A stretch of DNA of 64,000 bases from an uncultured Collinsella sp. Its GTDB lineage: Bacteria > Actinomycetota > Coriobacteriia > Coriobacteriales > Coriobacteriaceae. This document shows, one piece after another, positions 17,806 to 25,683 of this stretch; position 1 is the stretch's first letter, and each line of letters begins with the position of its first letter. The notes beneath the pieces were generated by a model. It saw nothing but the letters and a program-made list of their open reading frames with translations. It searched no databases and was not told the origin of the DNA. The stretch is taken from the NCBI GenBank assembly GCA_902494625.1, contig CABUUB010000003.1, positions 1-64,000 on the forward strand. Reading direction: 5' to 3'. The translations under genes and the position numbers were made by a program.

Positions 17806-18252
17806 GTGCGCGCGGTGGTGCAGCGCGTGCTCAACGCCGGCGTGACGGTCGACGGCGAGTGCGTGGGTCGCATTGGACGCGGCTACCTGGTGCTGCTGGG
17901 TGTGGGCCATGGCGATACGCGCGCCGAGGCCGACAAGCTGTGGGGCAAGCTCCGGGGCTTGCGCATTAACGAGGACGAGAACGGCAAGACCAACCTGGCA
18001 CTTGCCGATGTCGACGGCGAGGTACTCGTGGTGTCGCAGTTCACGCTGTTCGCCGACTGCCGCCACGGCCGCCGTCCGTCGTTTACGGATGCCGGCGCCC
18101 CCGATGTCGCCAACGAGCTCTACGAGTACTTCCTGACGCTCGTTCGCCAAGATGTCGAACACGTGGCGCACGGCATCTTTGGCGCCGATATGAAAGTCGA
18201 CTTGGTCAACGACGGCCCATTCACCATCGTCTTGGACACCGATACTCTGTAA
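17806..18252 (+). CDS. dtd: D-aminoacyl-tRNA deacylase
   Basis: Removes D-amino acids (and glycine from tRNA-Ala) mischarged on tRNAs. The 148-residue protein has the two cross-subunit motifs SQFTLFAD and NDGPFT, both invariant in DTD. The start is GTG 17806, with GAGGAG overlapping the end of the preceding gene. Its stop codon overlaps a 20-bp perfect palindrome. Confidence 0.95.
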   Translation: MRAVVQRVLNAGVTVDGECVGRIGRGYLVLLGVGHGDTRAEADKLWGKLRGLRINEDENGKTNLALADVDGEVLVVSQFTLFADCRHGRRPSFTDAGAPDVANELYEYFLTLVRQDVEHVAHGIFGADMKVDLVNDGPFTIVLDTDTL

Positions 18253-18270
18253 GTAGCTAATTAGCTACTT
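18251..18270. promoter_or_regulatory. 20-bp perfect palindrome between dtd and veg
   Basis: AAGTAGCTAATTAGCTACTT is perfectly self-complementary, begins in the dtd stop codon and ends in the -35 region of the veg promoter. It could be an operator or a weak terminator; no T tail follows. Confidence 0.6.
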
Positions 18271-18298
18271 GCGTATGGCCACAACAGGGTGCTATAGT
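18269..18298 (+). promoter_or_regulatory. Candidate promoter of veg
   Basis: TTGCGT (18269-18274) and TATAGT (18293-18298) with an 18-nt spacer, about 68 nt before the veg ATG. A short GGGG/CCCC hairpin with TTTTT (about 18319-18338) lies in the leader. Confidence 0.55.
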
Positions 18299-18365
18299 AT
18301 TAGAGTTTTGTCTATCTTAGGGGTATTATCCCCTTTTTGAATTGCACCTTCTGGAGGCCCTGTTC

Positions 18366-18662
18366 ATGGAAGAGATGGAAGTCAATCACGTCGACGACAT
18401 CCACGAGAAGCTGACCGATATGGTGGGCGATCGCGTCAAGGTTAAGGCCAACATGGGCCGCACCCGCGTTGTCGAGCGCATGGGCACCATCAAGAGCGTC
18501 CACCCCGCCGTCTTCATTGTCGAGGTCGACGAGCGCCGCGGCCGCAAGTCGCGTCAGTCCTACCAGTATATCGATGTCCTCACCGGCCAGGTCGAGCTGT
18601 TCGACCCCGAGAGCGGCGAGCATATCTTTACCCCGCTCGGCAATCAGCTTGAGGAGCATTAA
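18366..18662 (+). CDS. veg: Veg family protein
   Basis: A 98-residue small basic-acidic protein with the conserved GxRVxVKANxGRTR core and the DVLTGQVELF block of the Veg/DUF1021 family, known in Bacillus as a highly expressed vegetative protein that stimulates biofilm gene expression; its biochemical role is not settled. The ATG at 18366 follows GGAGG by 9 nt; the upstream in-frame TTG lacks such a site. In Bacillus veg is also next to ispE, and the same order is kept here. Confidence 0.9.
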   Translation: MEEMEVNHVDDIHEKLTDMVGDRVKVKANMGRTRVVERMGTIKSVHPAVFIVEVDERRGRKSRQSYQYIDVLTGQVELFDPESGEHIFTPLGNQLEEH

Positions 18663-18664
18663 CG

Positions 18665-19561
18665 GTGACCGATCGGTCCCTGACTCTTTCCGCGCCGGCA
18701 AAGATTAACCTCTACCTGGGGGTTCATACCGAGCGCGATGACCGCGGCTACCACAGGGTCGATTCCCTGATGGCAGCCGTCGGTCTTTCTGATACCGTGA
18801 CGGTCACGCCGGCGCAGGCGCTGACCGTCCAGACGGTTCCGGCATCAGATTTTCCCATGCAAAAGAATACGGCGTATCGGGCTGCGGTCGCTATGGCCGA
18901 GCATTATGGTCGCGAGGCAAACATCTGCGTGACGATTGAGAAGCGCATTCCATTGTGCGCCGGCTTGGGCGGTCCCTCGACGGATGCTGCCGCGGCCATT
19001 GTCGCCTTGGCGGAGCTCTGGGACATTGATCGCACCGACCCCGCGCTCGATGACATTGCGCGGGGCATTGGTGCTGACGTCCCGTTCTTTTTGCACGCGA
19101 GCCCTGCGTTCTACGTAGGTGGGGGAGACGTGCTGGCAACCGAGTACCCCGCACTACCCGCGACACCCGTCGTGCTGGTTAAGCCGCGCGAGGCAAGCGT
19201 TTCGACAATTGAAGCCTATCGACGTTTTGACGAGGCCCCGGTGCCTGCGGACAAGCCCGGCGCGATAGCTTCTGCCTTGCGTGCTGGTGATGCCGAGACG
19301 GCATATGCACTCATCCATAACAACCTGGGTGTCATTTCCGCACAGATGGAGCCGCAGATTCAAACGGTCCTCGACTGGCTGCGTAAACAGGACGGCACCG
19401 TTGCTGTAGATGTGTGCGGATCGGGTGCCTGCTCGTTTGCCATTTGCGATACCGCCGCCACGGCCGAAAGGCTTGTCGACGCTGCCCAGCAAAACGGCTG
19501 GTGGTCCTGCGCGACGGAGCTCATTCCCAATACGGTTCACGTCGAAGTGCCAAAGAAGTAA
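18665..19561 (+). CDS. ispE: 4-diphosphocytidyl-2-C-methyl-D-erythritol kinase
   Basis: GHMP-kinase step of the MEP isoprenoid pathway. The 298-residue protein starts with PAKINLYLGV and has the phosphate-binding loop PLCAGLGGPSTDAAA, where most IspE proteins read GLGGGSSDAA; Gly-to-Pro and Ser-to-Thr changes are seen. The GTG start at 18665 is supported by GAGGAG 7 nt upstream. It is coupled to veg (2 nt apart). ispD and ispF are at 31.9-33.2 kb. Confidence 0.93.
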   Translation: MTDRSLTLSAPAKINLYLGVHTERDDRGYHRVDSLMAAVGLSDTVTVTPAQALTVQTVPASDFPMQKNTAYRAAVAMAEHYGREANICVTIEKRIPLCAGLGGPSTDAAAAIVALAELWDIDRTDPALDDIARGIGADVPFFLHASPAFYVGGGDVLATEYPALPATPVVLVKPREASVSTIEAYRRFDEAPVPADKPGAIASALRAGDAETAYALIHNNLGVISAQMEPQIQTVLDWLRKQDGTVAVDVCGSGACSFAICDTAATAERLVDAAQQNGWWSCATELIPNTVHVEVPKK

Positions 19562-19610
19562 AAATTTCTCTAGCACACGACGGAAATCTTTGTTACTATA
19601 GTCGAGCTAA

Positions 19611-19687
19611 CGGGTTGTGGCTCAGTTTGGTAGAGCACTGCGTTCGGGACGCAGGGGTCGCTGGTTCAAATCCAGTCAACCCGACCA
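19611..19687 (+). tRNA. tRNA-Pro (CGG anticodon)
   Basis: 77-nt cloverleaf with encoded CCA: acceptor CGGGTTG, anticodon stem CTGCG/CGCAG around TTCGGGA (anticodon CGG), T-arm GGTTCAAATCC. A strong terminator follows. Confidence 0.95.
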
Positions 19688-19698
19688 GAGCATGAGGA

Positions 19699-19726
19699 GG
19701 GACCGCTTCTTGCGGTCCCTTTTTTT
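19699..19726 (+). terminator. Terminator of tRNA-Pro
   Basis: GGGACCGC/GCGGTCCC stem followed by seven or more T residues. Confidence 0.93.
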
Positions 19727-19734
19727 AGCTATTG

Positions 19735-19763
19735 TTGTGATACCGCGATACCCGCGGTATACT
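19735..19763 (+). promoter_or_regulatory. Promoter of tatA with embedded palindrome
   Basis: TTGTGA (19735-19740), 17-nt spacer and TATACT (19758-19763). The spacer contains an inverted repeat with 8-bp arms, ATACCGCG and CGCGGTAT (19740-19760), which would place a repressor across the promoter. Confidence 0.65.
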
Positions 19764-19799
19764 CATTCGAGCTTGTCTCGCTGTATTGTGGAGGTCTAC

Positions 19800-20075
19800 A
19801 TGTTTGGACTGAGGGCTCCTGAGCTCATCATTATTCTCGTCGTTGTCCTGATTATCTTCGGGCCCAAGAACCTGCCGAAGCTCGGCAAGTCCCTCGGCTC
19901 TACCGTCAAGAATATCCGCGAGGGTATGGAGGGCGACGATAAGGCCGAGACCAAGCAGGCCGAGGAGGTCGTGGTCGAGCAGTCCGAGGAGGACAAGGAG
20001 ATCGCTGAGCTCGAGGCCAAGCTCGCTGCTGCCAAGAAGAAGCAGGCAGAGGACAGCGACGCGGACGCAGAGTAG
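19800..20075 (+). CDS. tatA: Sec-independent translocase subunit TatA/TatE
   Basis: A 91-residue protein with the TatA plan: one N-terminal membrane helix (residues about 7-23), a glycine-proline hinge FGPKNLPKLG, an amphipathic helix and a long acidic, Ala/Glu/Lys-rich tail. It forms the protein-conducting part of the twin-arginine pathway. ATG 19800 follows GGAGG. It has its own promoter and terminator; tatC is not in the window. Confidence 0.9.
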   Translation: MFGLRAPELIIILVVVLIIFGPKNLPKLGKSLGSTVKNIREGMEGDDKAETKQAEEVVVEQSEEDKEIAELEAKLAAAKKKQAEDSDADAE

Positions 20076-20100
20076 TCCCATCCCTTTGGGGTGAGCACCT

Positions 20101-20134
20101 GACCGGCTTGCCCGCAGGCTAGCCGGTCTTTTTC
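20101..20134 (+). terminator. Terminator of tatA
   Basis: GACCGGCT/AGCCGGTC arms with a 12-nt loop, followed by TTTTTCGTTTTG. Confidence 0.9.
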
Positions 20135-20181
20135 GTTTTGTTGACAGTTGATTGTTTGATCAGAGTTGGGGAGATATCCGT

Positions 20182-20652
20182 ATGGACGCAAGCCAGATCG
20201 TACTGACCGCTGAGGGCCGCCAGAAGCTCGTCGAGGAGCTCGCTTGGCGTGAGGGCGATTACGCCAAGGAGATCGTCGAGGACATCAAGGAAGCCCGCGC
20301 GTTCGGCGACCTTTCGGAGAACTCCGAGTACGATGCCGCCAAGGACAAGCAGGCCCAGAATGCTGCTCGTATCGCCGAGATCCAGGCCATTCTCGCCAAC
20401 GCTCAGGTTGCTGCCACCACGGGCGATCTGACCGTCTCCATCGGTTCCACCGTTTCGCTGATTGATCCCAACGGCGAGGTCATGGAAGTCACGCTTGTCG
20501 GTACCACCGAGACCAACTCGCTCGAGCACAAGATCTCCAACGAGTCTCCGGTCGGTCACGCCATCATCGGTCACGGCGAGGGCGACTCCGTCGAGGTCGT
20601 TACGCCTTCCGGCAAGACTCGCGTCTACACCATCGCCAAGATCGCACGCTAG
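20182..20652 (+). CDS. greA: Transcription elongation factor GreA
   Basis: Rescues arrested RNA polymerase by stimulating transcript cleavage. The 156-residue protein has the N-terminal coiled coil with the acidic tip (region GDLSENSEYDAAK, residues about 45-57) and a C-terminal FKBP-like domain. The ATG at 20182 with GGGGAG upstream is chosen; an in-frame ATG at 20152 would add ten residues not seen in GreA. A hairpin separates it from lysS; in many Gram-positives greA and lysS are also neighbours. Confidence 0.95.
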   Translation: MDASQIVLTAEGRQKLVEELAWREGDYAKEIVEDIKEARAFGDLSENSEYDAAKDKQAQNAARIAEIQAILANAQVAATTGDLTVSIGSTVSLIDPNGEVMEVTLVGTTETNSLEHKISNESPVGHAIIGHGEGDSVEVVTPSGKTRVYTIAKIAR

Positions 20653-20680
20653 ACCACGGTCCCGCGTAAAGGTATGTTTT

Positions 20681-20713
20681 CGCTCCCTGGGACCGAATCC
20701 TGGGGAGCGTTTT
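20681..20713 (+). terminator. Hairpin between greA and lysS
   Basis: CGCTCCC/GGGAGCG arms flanked by TTTT on both sides. It probably ends greA transcripts, perhaps partially, since lysS starts 19 nt later. Confidence 0.75.
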
Positions 20714-20731
20714 AGTTTGAGGAGCTAACTT

Positions 20732-22696
20732 ATGGCAGAGAACCAGAACGCCGCCGATCAGGCATCGACGCTCAACGACGAGCGCGCCACCCGCCTGGCC
20801 AAGCGCGCCGCCCTGTTCGAGGCGGGCCAGAACCCCTATCCTGAGCACTCTGAGCTTGAGGACTACGTCGCCGATATCGAGACTAAGTACGCCGATCTTG
20901 CCGATGGCGAGGACACCGAGGATGTCGTGAAGATCGCCGGCCGTGTGGTCGCCAAGCGCGGTCAGGGCAAGATCATGTTCATCGTCGTGCGCGATGCGAC
21001 TGCCGAGATTCAACTGTTCTGCCGCATCAACGACATGGACGAGGCTGCCTGGAATACGCTCAAGGCCCTCGACCTGGGCGACATCCTGGGCGTGACCGGC
21101 GTGGTCGTGCGCACCCAGCGCGGCCAGCTTTCCGTTGCTCCTAAGAGCGCGACCCTGCTTGCCAAGGCCGTTCGTCCGCTGCCCGAGAAGTTCCACGGTC
21201 TTTCCGACAAGGAGACCCGCTATCGCCAGCGCTATGTCGACCTGATCGCCAACGACGACGTTCGTGAGACCTTCCGTAAGCGTTCGCAGATTCTCTCCAC
21301 CTTCCGTCGCTTTATGGAGTCCGACGGCTACATGGAGGTCGAGACCCCCATTCTGCAGACCATCCAGGGCGGTGCTACTGCCAAGCCGTTCATTACCCAC
21401 TTCAACGCGCTCGATCAGGAGTGCTACCTGCGTATTGCCACCGAGCTGCACCTCAAGCGCTGCATCGTCGGTGGTTTTGAGCGCGTGTTCGAGATCGGCC
21501 GCATCTTCCGTAACGAGGGCATGGACCTTACCCACAACCCCGAGTTCACCACGATGGAGGCCTACCGTGCCTTCTCCGACCTCGAGGGCATGAAGGCGCT
21601 TGCCCAGGGCGTCATTAAGGCGGCTAACAAGGCCATCGGCAACCCCGAGGTCATCGAGTACCAGGGCCAGACCATCGACCTTTCTGGTGAGTGGGCCAGC
21701 CGTCCCATGACCGACATCGTCTCCGATGTGCTCGGCAAGCAGGTCACCATTGACACGCCGGTCGAGGAGCTTGCTGCCGCCGCGCGCGAGAAGGGCCTGG
21801 AGATTAAGCCCGAGTGGACCACCGGCAAGATTATCGCCGAGATCTATGATGAGCTGGGCGAGGACACCATCGTCAACCCCACGTTCGTGTGCGATTACCC
21901 CATCGAGGTCAGCCCGCTTGCCAAGCGTTTTGAGGACGATCCGCGCCTGACGCACCGCTTTGAGCTGGTTATTGCCGGCCACGAGTACGCCAACGCATTC
22001 TCCGAGCTCAACGACCCGGTCGACCAGGCTGAGCGCTTTGCTGCCCAGATGGCCGAGAAGGCCGGCGGCGACGACGAGGCCATGGAGTATGACGAGGACT
22101 ACGTGCGCGCCCTCGAGTACGGTATGCCTCCCGCGGGCGGCATCGGCATCGGCATCGACCGCGTGGTCATGCTGCTCACCAACCAGGCTTCCATCCGCGA
22201 CGTGCTGCTGTTCCCGCACATGAAGCCCGAGAAGGGTTTCCAGTCCGGTGCCGCTGCCGCCAAGGCTGCCGAGGCCGGCAACGCCGCGAGCCCGTTCGTT
22301 ACGTCGCTTAAGCCCACGCTCGATTACTCCAAGATCGCCGTTGAGCCGCTGTTCGAGGAGTTCGTCGACTTCGATACCTTCTCCAAGAGCGATTTCCGCG
22401 CTGTGAAGGTCAAGGCATGCGAGGCCGTCAAGAAGTCCAAGAAGCTGCTGAACTTTACGCTCGACGACGGTACCGGTACCGACCGCACCATCCTCTCCGG
22501 TATTCACGCTTATTACGAGCCCGAGGACCTGGTCGGCAAGACCCTGCTCGCCATCACTAATCTGCCTCCGCGCAAGATGATGGGCATCCCCAGCTGTGGC
22601 ATGCTCATCAGTGCCATCCACGAGGAGGAGGGCGAGGAGCGCCTCAACCTGATCCAGCTCGACGCCTCCATCCCCGCCGGCGCAAAGATGTACTAG
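20732..22696 (+). CDS. lysS: Lysyl-tRNA synthetase (class II) with C-terminal tRNA-binding domain
   Basis: The first ~495 residues are a normal class II LysRS: N-terminal OB fold (QGKIMFIVVRDATAEIQLF), motif 2 FRNEGMDLTHNPEFT and motif 3 GIGIGIDRVVML. The protein is 654 residues, about 150 more than usual. After an Ala-rich linker, residues about 549-654 form a second OB-fold domain (VKVKACEAVKKSKKLL, then PRKMMGIPSCGML) of the Trbp111/EMAPII/MetG-C type, which binds the tRNA elbow and in bacteria is best known at the C-terminus of MetRS. RBS GAGGAG precedes the ATG. A hairpin follows the stop codon. Confidence 0.93.
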   Translation: MAENQNAADQASTLNDERATRLAKRAALFEAGQNPYPEHSELEDYVADIETKYADLADGEDTEDVVKIAGRVVAKRGQGKIMFIVVRDATAEIQLFCRINDMDEAAWNTLKALDLGDILGVTGVVVRTQRGQLSVAPKSATLLAKAVRPLPEKFHGLSDKETRYRQRYVDLIANDDVRETFRKRSQILSTFRRFMESDGYMEVETPILQTIQGGATAKPFITHFNALDQECYLRIATELHLKRCIVGGFERVFEIGRIFRNEGMDLTHNPEFTTMEAYRAFSDLEGMKALAQGVIKAANKAIGNPEVIEYQGQTIDLSGEWASRPMTDIVSDVLGKQVTIDTPVEELAAAAREKGLEIKPEWTTGKIIAEIYDELGEDTIVNPTFVCDYPIEVSPLAKRFEDDPRLTHRFELVIAGHEYANAFSELNDPVDQAERFAAQMAEKAGGDDEAMEYDEDYVRALEYGMPPAGGIGIGIDRVVMLLTNQASIRDVLLFPHMKPEKGFQSGAAAAKAAEAGNAASPFVTSLKPTLDYSKIAVEPLFEEFVDFDTFSKSDFRAVKVKACEAVKKSKKLLNFTLDDGTGTDRTILSGIHAYYEPEDLVGKTLLAITNLPPRKMMGIPSCGMLISAIHEEEGEERLNLIQLDASIPAGAKMY

Positions 22697-22698
22697 GG

Positions 22699-22728
22699 GG
22701 TTACGGCGTTTTACCAAACGCCGTAACC
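22699..22728 (+). terminator. Hairpin downstream of lysS
   Basis: GGTTACGGCGTTT and AAACGCCGTAACC arms of about 13 bp with a tiny loop, 3 nt after the lysS stop. It lacks a T tail, so it may be a terminator of a different type or an mRNA-stabilising hairpin. Confidence 0.6.
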
Positions 22729-22740
22729 GCTCGACGCTGC

Positions 22741-22839
22741 GCGGGCCGCATTTGGACAATCTGACGTTCAACTTCAAGGGCGCGACCAGAAGGTCAGCGC
22801 CCTTTCGTTTCACGTCACCTTGTCTCAAATGCGGCCCGC
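22741..22839. repeat. 99-bp long imperfect hairpin element
   Basis: Outer arms GCGGGCCGCATTTG and CAAATGCGGCCCGC are complementary. Inside are TGACGT/ACGTCA, then AAGGGCGC/GCGCCCTT, then GACC/GGTC around a 3-nt tip. Nested complementarity over most of its length suggests a folded RNA or a small non-autonomous mobile repeat. No coding potential. Confidence 0.75.
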
Positions 22840-23019
22840 TCGCTGGCGTTGCCAAAACATCGATGTAGTCATTGGGGACGTTCTTAAACGACTAGTCGTT
22901 GGGGGTCTACCGACGCATTGGGGGTTTGCGCCTTCCATGCGTGACAGTCGTCTCTTTTATGTTTCCTTTAGCTGTCGCTGCCTAGGATGGGGGTTAGTCG
23001 ATAGGAAGGGAGCACCGGG
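22840..23019. other. Leader of the threonine/serine exporter gene
   Basis: Together with the two hairpins above this makes a 323-bp gene-free stretch between lysS and the exporter. No promoter stands out; GAAGGGAG just before 23020 is the ribosome-binding site. Confidence 0.4.
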
Positions 23020-24588
23020 ATGGACGACGCGAGCGATCGTGCAATCGAAGAGGACATGCTCGATCAGTTCAATTACTTTGATGATGAGGACGAGGAGCTG
23101 ATCGACCGTCGCGAGCCAGCGGCGCTCGATGCTTTCGACCTTGTTGATGAAGGGCCCGACGAGGACGAGGTCGAATCGACGGAACCCCCACAGCCTGCGC
23201 ACCATGATTCGTTGCTCTCAAGAGCCCCCATGCACCACGGTGTCCGTGCCGGCGCGCTCCATATGAAAACTGATTGGCACCAGATCGTGACGGCAGGCGA
23301 TGAGCTTGCTGTCGATGCGCCGCTTACCGATAAGTCATCCATCATCTGCCGCACCGGCATGCTTATGCTGGCAAGCGGAACAGGTGCCTGGCGCGTGCGC
23401 GATACCATGAATCGTGTTGCCGCTGTGCTCGGCGTCACGATTCACGTCGACCTGAGTCTTCTGTCGTTTGAGTGCACCTGCATCGAAGATGGTCACTGCT
23501 TTAACGAGGTTGTCAGCCTGCCCACAACGGGAGTCAATACCCATCGTATTTGGATGATGGAGAGCTTCTTAAAGGAAATCGAGACGTATGGGCGCCGGTT
23601 TACCGTGCACGAATACCACGAGATGCTCAAGACCGTTGAGAGCTCAAAGCCCGATTACTCTCCCTGGCAACAGGGCCTTGCGGCAGCCTGTGCTTGCGGC
23701 GCCTTCGTCTTTTTGCTCGGCGGCGGCCCTATCGAGATGGCCTGCGCATTCGTAGGCGCTGGTGTTGGCAACTTTGCTCGCTCCCATATTCTCAAGCAGG
23801 GTCTTGGCCAGTTTAGCGCGCTGACGACGGGCGTTGCGCTCGCTTGCGTTTCGTATCTGCTGGCATTGCTCGGCCTTGGCCAGGTCGTACCGGGGGCAAT
23901 GTCGCACCAAGAAGGCTATATCGGCGCCATGCTCTTTGTGATTCCCGGCTTTCCCCTCATTACGGCAGGCCTCGACATCGCTAAGCTCGATATGCGAAGC
24001 GGCATTGAGCGTCTTTCGTATGCCGTGTCGATTATTGTGATGGCGACCCTTGTGGGCTGGATGGTTGCCGAGTGTGTGGGGCTGGCACCGGATGATTTTG
24101 CCCCGCTCGGCCTTTCGCCGCTTGCCCTTACGCTCCTGCGCGTGGTGATGAGCTTCGTTGGCGTATTCGGCTTCTCGGTTATGTTCAACAGTCCGGTAAA
24201 GATGGCAGCGGCGGCAGGGCTCATTGGCGCCGTGTCTAATACCTTGCGCCTTACGCTCGTCGATGCGCCGACGCTGTTTCCCTTTCTGGGCCTGAGCGTA
24301 GGTATGCCTCCCGAGGCGGCGGCGTTTATCGGCGCGCTGGTATCGGGGCTGCTGGCAAGCTTGGCCGAAGTCAAGCTCACCTACCCGCGTATCGCCCTCA
24401 CGGTGCCATCAATTGTCATTATGGTGCCCGGTCTGTATCTCTATCGCTCGATGTATTACATGTGCACCTTCGACACGGTTAATATGCTCGGCTGGTTTGT
24501 GCGCGCGGTGCTCATCGTGGCGTTTCTGCCCGTTGGCTTGGGTGTGGCGCGTACGCTCACCGACCCTCGCTGGCGCCACACCAGCTAA
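23020..24588 (+). CDS. Threonine/serine exporter family protein (ThrE type)
   Basis: A 522-residue membrane protein with an unusual acidic cytoplasmic N-terminus (residues 1-65, rich in Asp/Glu), then the ThrE N-domain (region CRTGMLMLASGTGAWRVRD to about residue 200), and about ten hydrophobic segments covering both ThrE halves (PF06738-like and PF12821-like) in one chain. ThrE of Corynebacterium exports L-threonine and L-serine by proton exchange; export of small neutral amino acids is inferred here. RBS GAAGGGAG supports the ATG. It appears monocistronic; a hairpin repeat starts at its stop codon. Confidence 0.85.
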   Translation: MDDASDRAIEEDMLDQFNYFDDEDEELIDRREPAALDAFDLVDEGPDEDEVESTEPPQPAHHDSLLSRAPMHHGVRAGALHMKTDWHQIVTAGDELAVDAPLTDKSSIICRTGMLMLASGTGAWRVRDTMNRVAAVLGVTIHVDLSLLSFECTCIEDGHCFNEVVSLPTTGVNTHRIWMMESFLKEIETYGRRFTVHEYHEMLKTVESSKPDYSPWQQGLAAACACGAFVFLLGGGPIEMACAFVGAGVGNFARSHILKQGLGQFSALTTGVALACVSYLLALLGLGQVVPGAMSHQEGYIGAMLFVIPGFPLITAGLDIAKLDMRSGIERLSYAVSIIVMATLVGWMVAECVGLAPDDFAPLGLSPLALTLLRVVMSFVGVFGFSVMFNSPVKMAAAAGLIGAVSNTLRLTLVDAPTLFPFLGLSVGMPPEAAAFIGALVSGLLASLAEVKLTYPRIALTVPSIVIMVPGLYLYRSMYYMCTFDTVNMLGWFVRAVLIVAFLPVGLGVARTLTDPRWRHTS

Positions 24589-24622
24589 TTGGTGCAAGGG
24601 GGTCAGGTTACTTTACACCAAA
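24589..24622 (+). repeat. Stop-codon-abutting hairpin with GGGGTCAGGTT loop
   Basis: TTGGTGCAA and TTTACACCAA arms pair around a loop with GGGGGTCAGGTTA, resembling the GGGACAGGTTTA loop of the dispersed hairpins at 17016, 47194, 49909, 50956 and 51005. It begins directly after the exporter stop codon. Confidence 0.6.
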
Positions 24623-24625
24623 TGA

Positions 24626-24690
24626 GTTGCGGTGAAATAGGGACTGAATTGCTGCTTAAAGGGTCAAAACAGTCCGTATTCCACCGCAAC
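24626..24690. repeat. Inverted repeat of the TTGCGGTG family (copy 1)
   Basis: Arms 24626-24646 and 24670-24690 (21 bp, two mismatches) begin GTTGCGGTGRAATA. A second element with the same outer arms is at 58477-58537. Together with the terminator below it fills a 305-bp gene-free gap; nothing else is recognised there. Confidence 0.8.
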
Positions 24691-24806
24691 TTATGGGGTC
24701 GGGGGATTATTGGTGCCCTGCATCTTCATAAACTCAACGCTTACGAAACACGTGCTTTTCGTGCTAGGCTGATTCCACCACATAAGTAGTCGCAGACGCA
24801 CGTACC

Positions 24807-24858
24807 ACGGGCGGGCGAGATGAAGTCCCAACAGCTCCATCTTGCCCGCCCGTTTTTT
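24807..24858 (+). terminator. Strong hairpin terminator upstream of the membrane protein gene
   Basis: 16-bp arms (ACGGGCGGGCGAGATG and its complement, one G-U) followed by TTTTTT. It stands 36 nt before the next start codon, so it either ends a short leader or small RNA transcribed from about 24.7 kb, or attenuates the downstream gene. Confidence 0.85.
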
Positions 24859-24893
24859 GTTGCGTGGTGCCGCGGCGTAACACAGAAAGGACC

Positions 24894-25496
24894 ATGCCCT
24901 TTATGCCTATCAACAAACGAGAGAGCCTGCTGTTCACCTTTATCATGTGCTTTTGCATGGTGCTCTGGATGAGCATCTACAACGTTGCCCTGCAGCATGG
25001 GGCCATCAACGGCGAGGTTGTTGCCGCCGCGTGGCTCGGCTTCCCCGTTGCCTACATTTTTGCCATGTGCTGCGACTGGTTTGTTGCCAGCCCCCTTGCC
25101 AAGGGTTTCGCTTTTAAATTCCTGGTCACGCCGGGCAAGAGCTCGCCGCTTGCCATGACGCTCGCCGTCAGCTCCTGCATGGTCGTTCCCATGGTCATCA
25201 TCATGTCGCTCTACGGCGCGTGTGAAGGCCTGTTCCATATGCCCGGCGGCCCGCTTGCCAATTTGCAGGCGCTGCCGATGATGTGGCTCGTCAACATTCC
25301 GCGCAACTTTATCATGGCCCTGCCCTGGAACCTGCTGGTGGCTGGTCCGGTTGCTCGCTTTGTCTTCCGCCGCGCCTTCCCCATGGGAACCGTCTTTGAA
25401 GAGCAGCATATGGAGCTCGTGCGAATGCCTGACGCTCCCGTTGCCGATGCCGTCAATGATGTTGCCGAGAGCATGGACGCCGAGCCTGCCTGCTAG
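24894..25496 (+). CDS. Four-helix membrane protein of unknown function (DUF2798-like)
   Basis: A 200-residue protein with four predicted membrane segments arranged as two similar hairpins; each half has a motif resembling FTFIMCFCMVLWMSIYN in the first and MTLAVSSCMVVPMVIIMSL in the second. This internal duplication is typical of DUF2798 proteins, whose function is unknown. ATG 24894 follows AGAAAGG by 5 nt; an upstream GTG at 24864 lacks a ribosome-binding site. It is preceded by a strong terminator, which suggests attenuation of its expression. Confidence 0.7.
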   Translation: MPFMPINKRESLLFTFIMCFCMVLWMSIYNVALQHGAINGEVVAAAWLGFPVAYIFAMCCDWFVASPLAKGFAFKFLVTPGKSSPLAMTLAVSSCMVVPMVIIMSLYGACEGLFHMPGGPLANLQALPMMWLVNIPRNFIMALPWNLLVAGPVARFVFRRAFPMGTVFEEQHMELVRMPDAPVADAVNDVAESMDAEPAC

Positions 25497-25620
25497 ACAG
25501 TAGCTCAAAACCAAACCGCCAAACGGACCCGAGCAATTCCTTTTTTGTAGACGTTGTCGCGCGGCTACGAGTGGGAAAGGTCCCAACGGTTAACATATAC
25601 TCCATATGGGTAAAGAGACC

Positions 25621-25646
25621 AAAGCGCTGCCGCGGGGCGGCGCTTT
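25621..25646 (+). promoter_or_regulatory. GC-rich hairpin in the clpC leader
   Basis: AAAGCGCTGCC and GGCGGCGCTTT form an 11-bp stem with a 4-nt loop, about 20 nt after a TATACT -10-like box (25596-25601). It may act as a leader structure; there is no run of T residues. Confidence 0.5.
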
Positions 25647-25683
25647 GCGTTTGAAAAAACTAGCTCGTCTAAGAGGAACTAGC

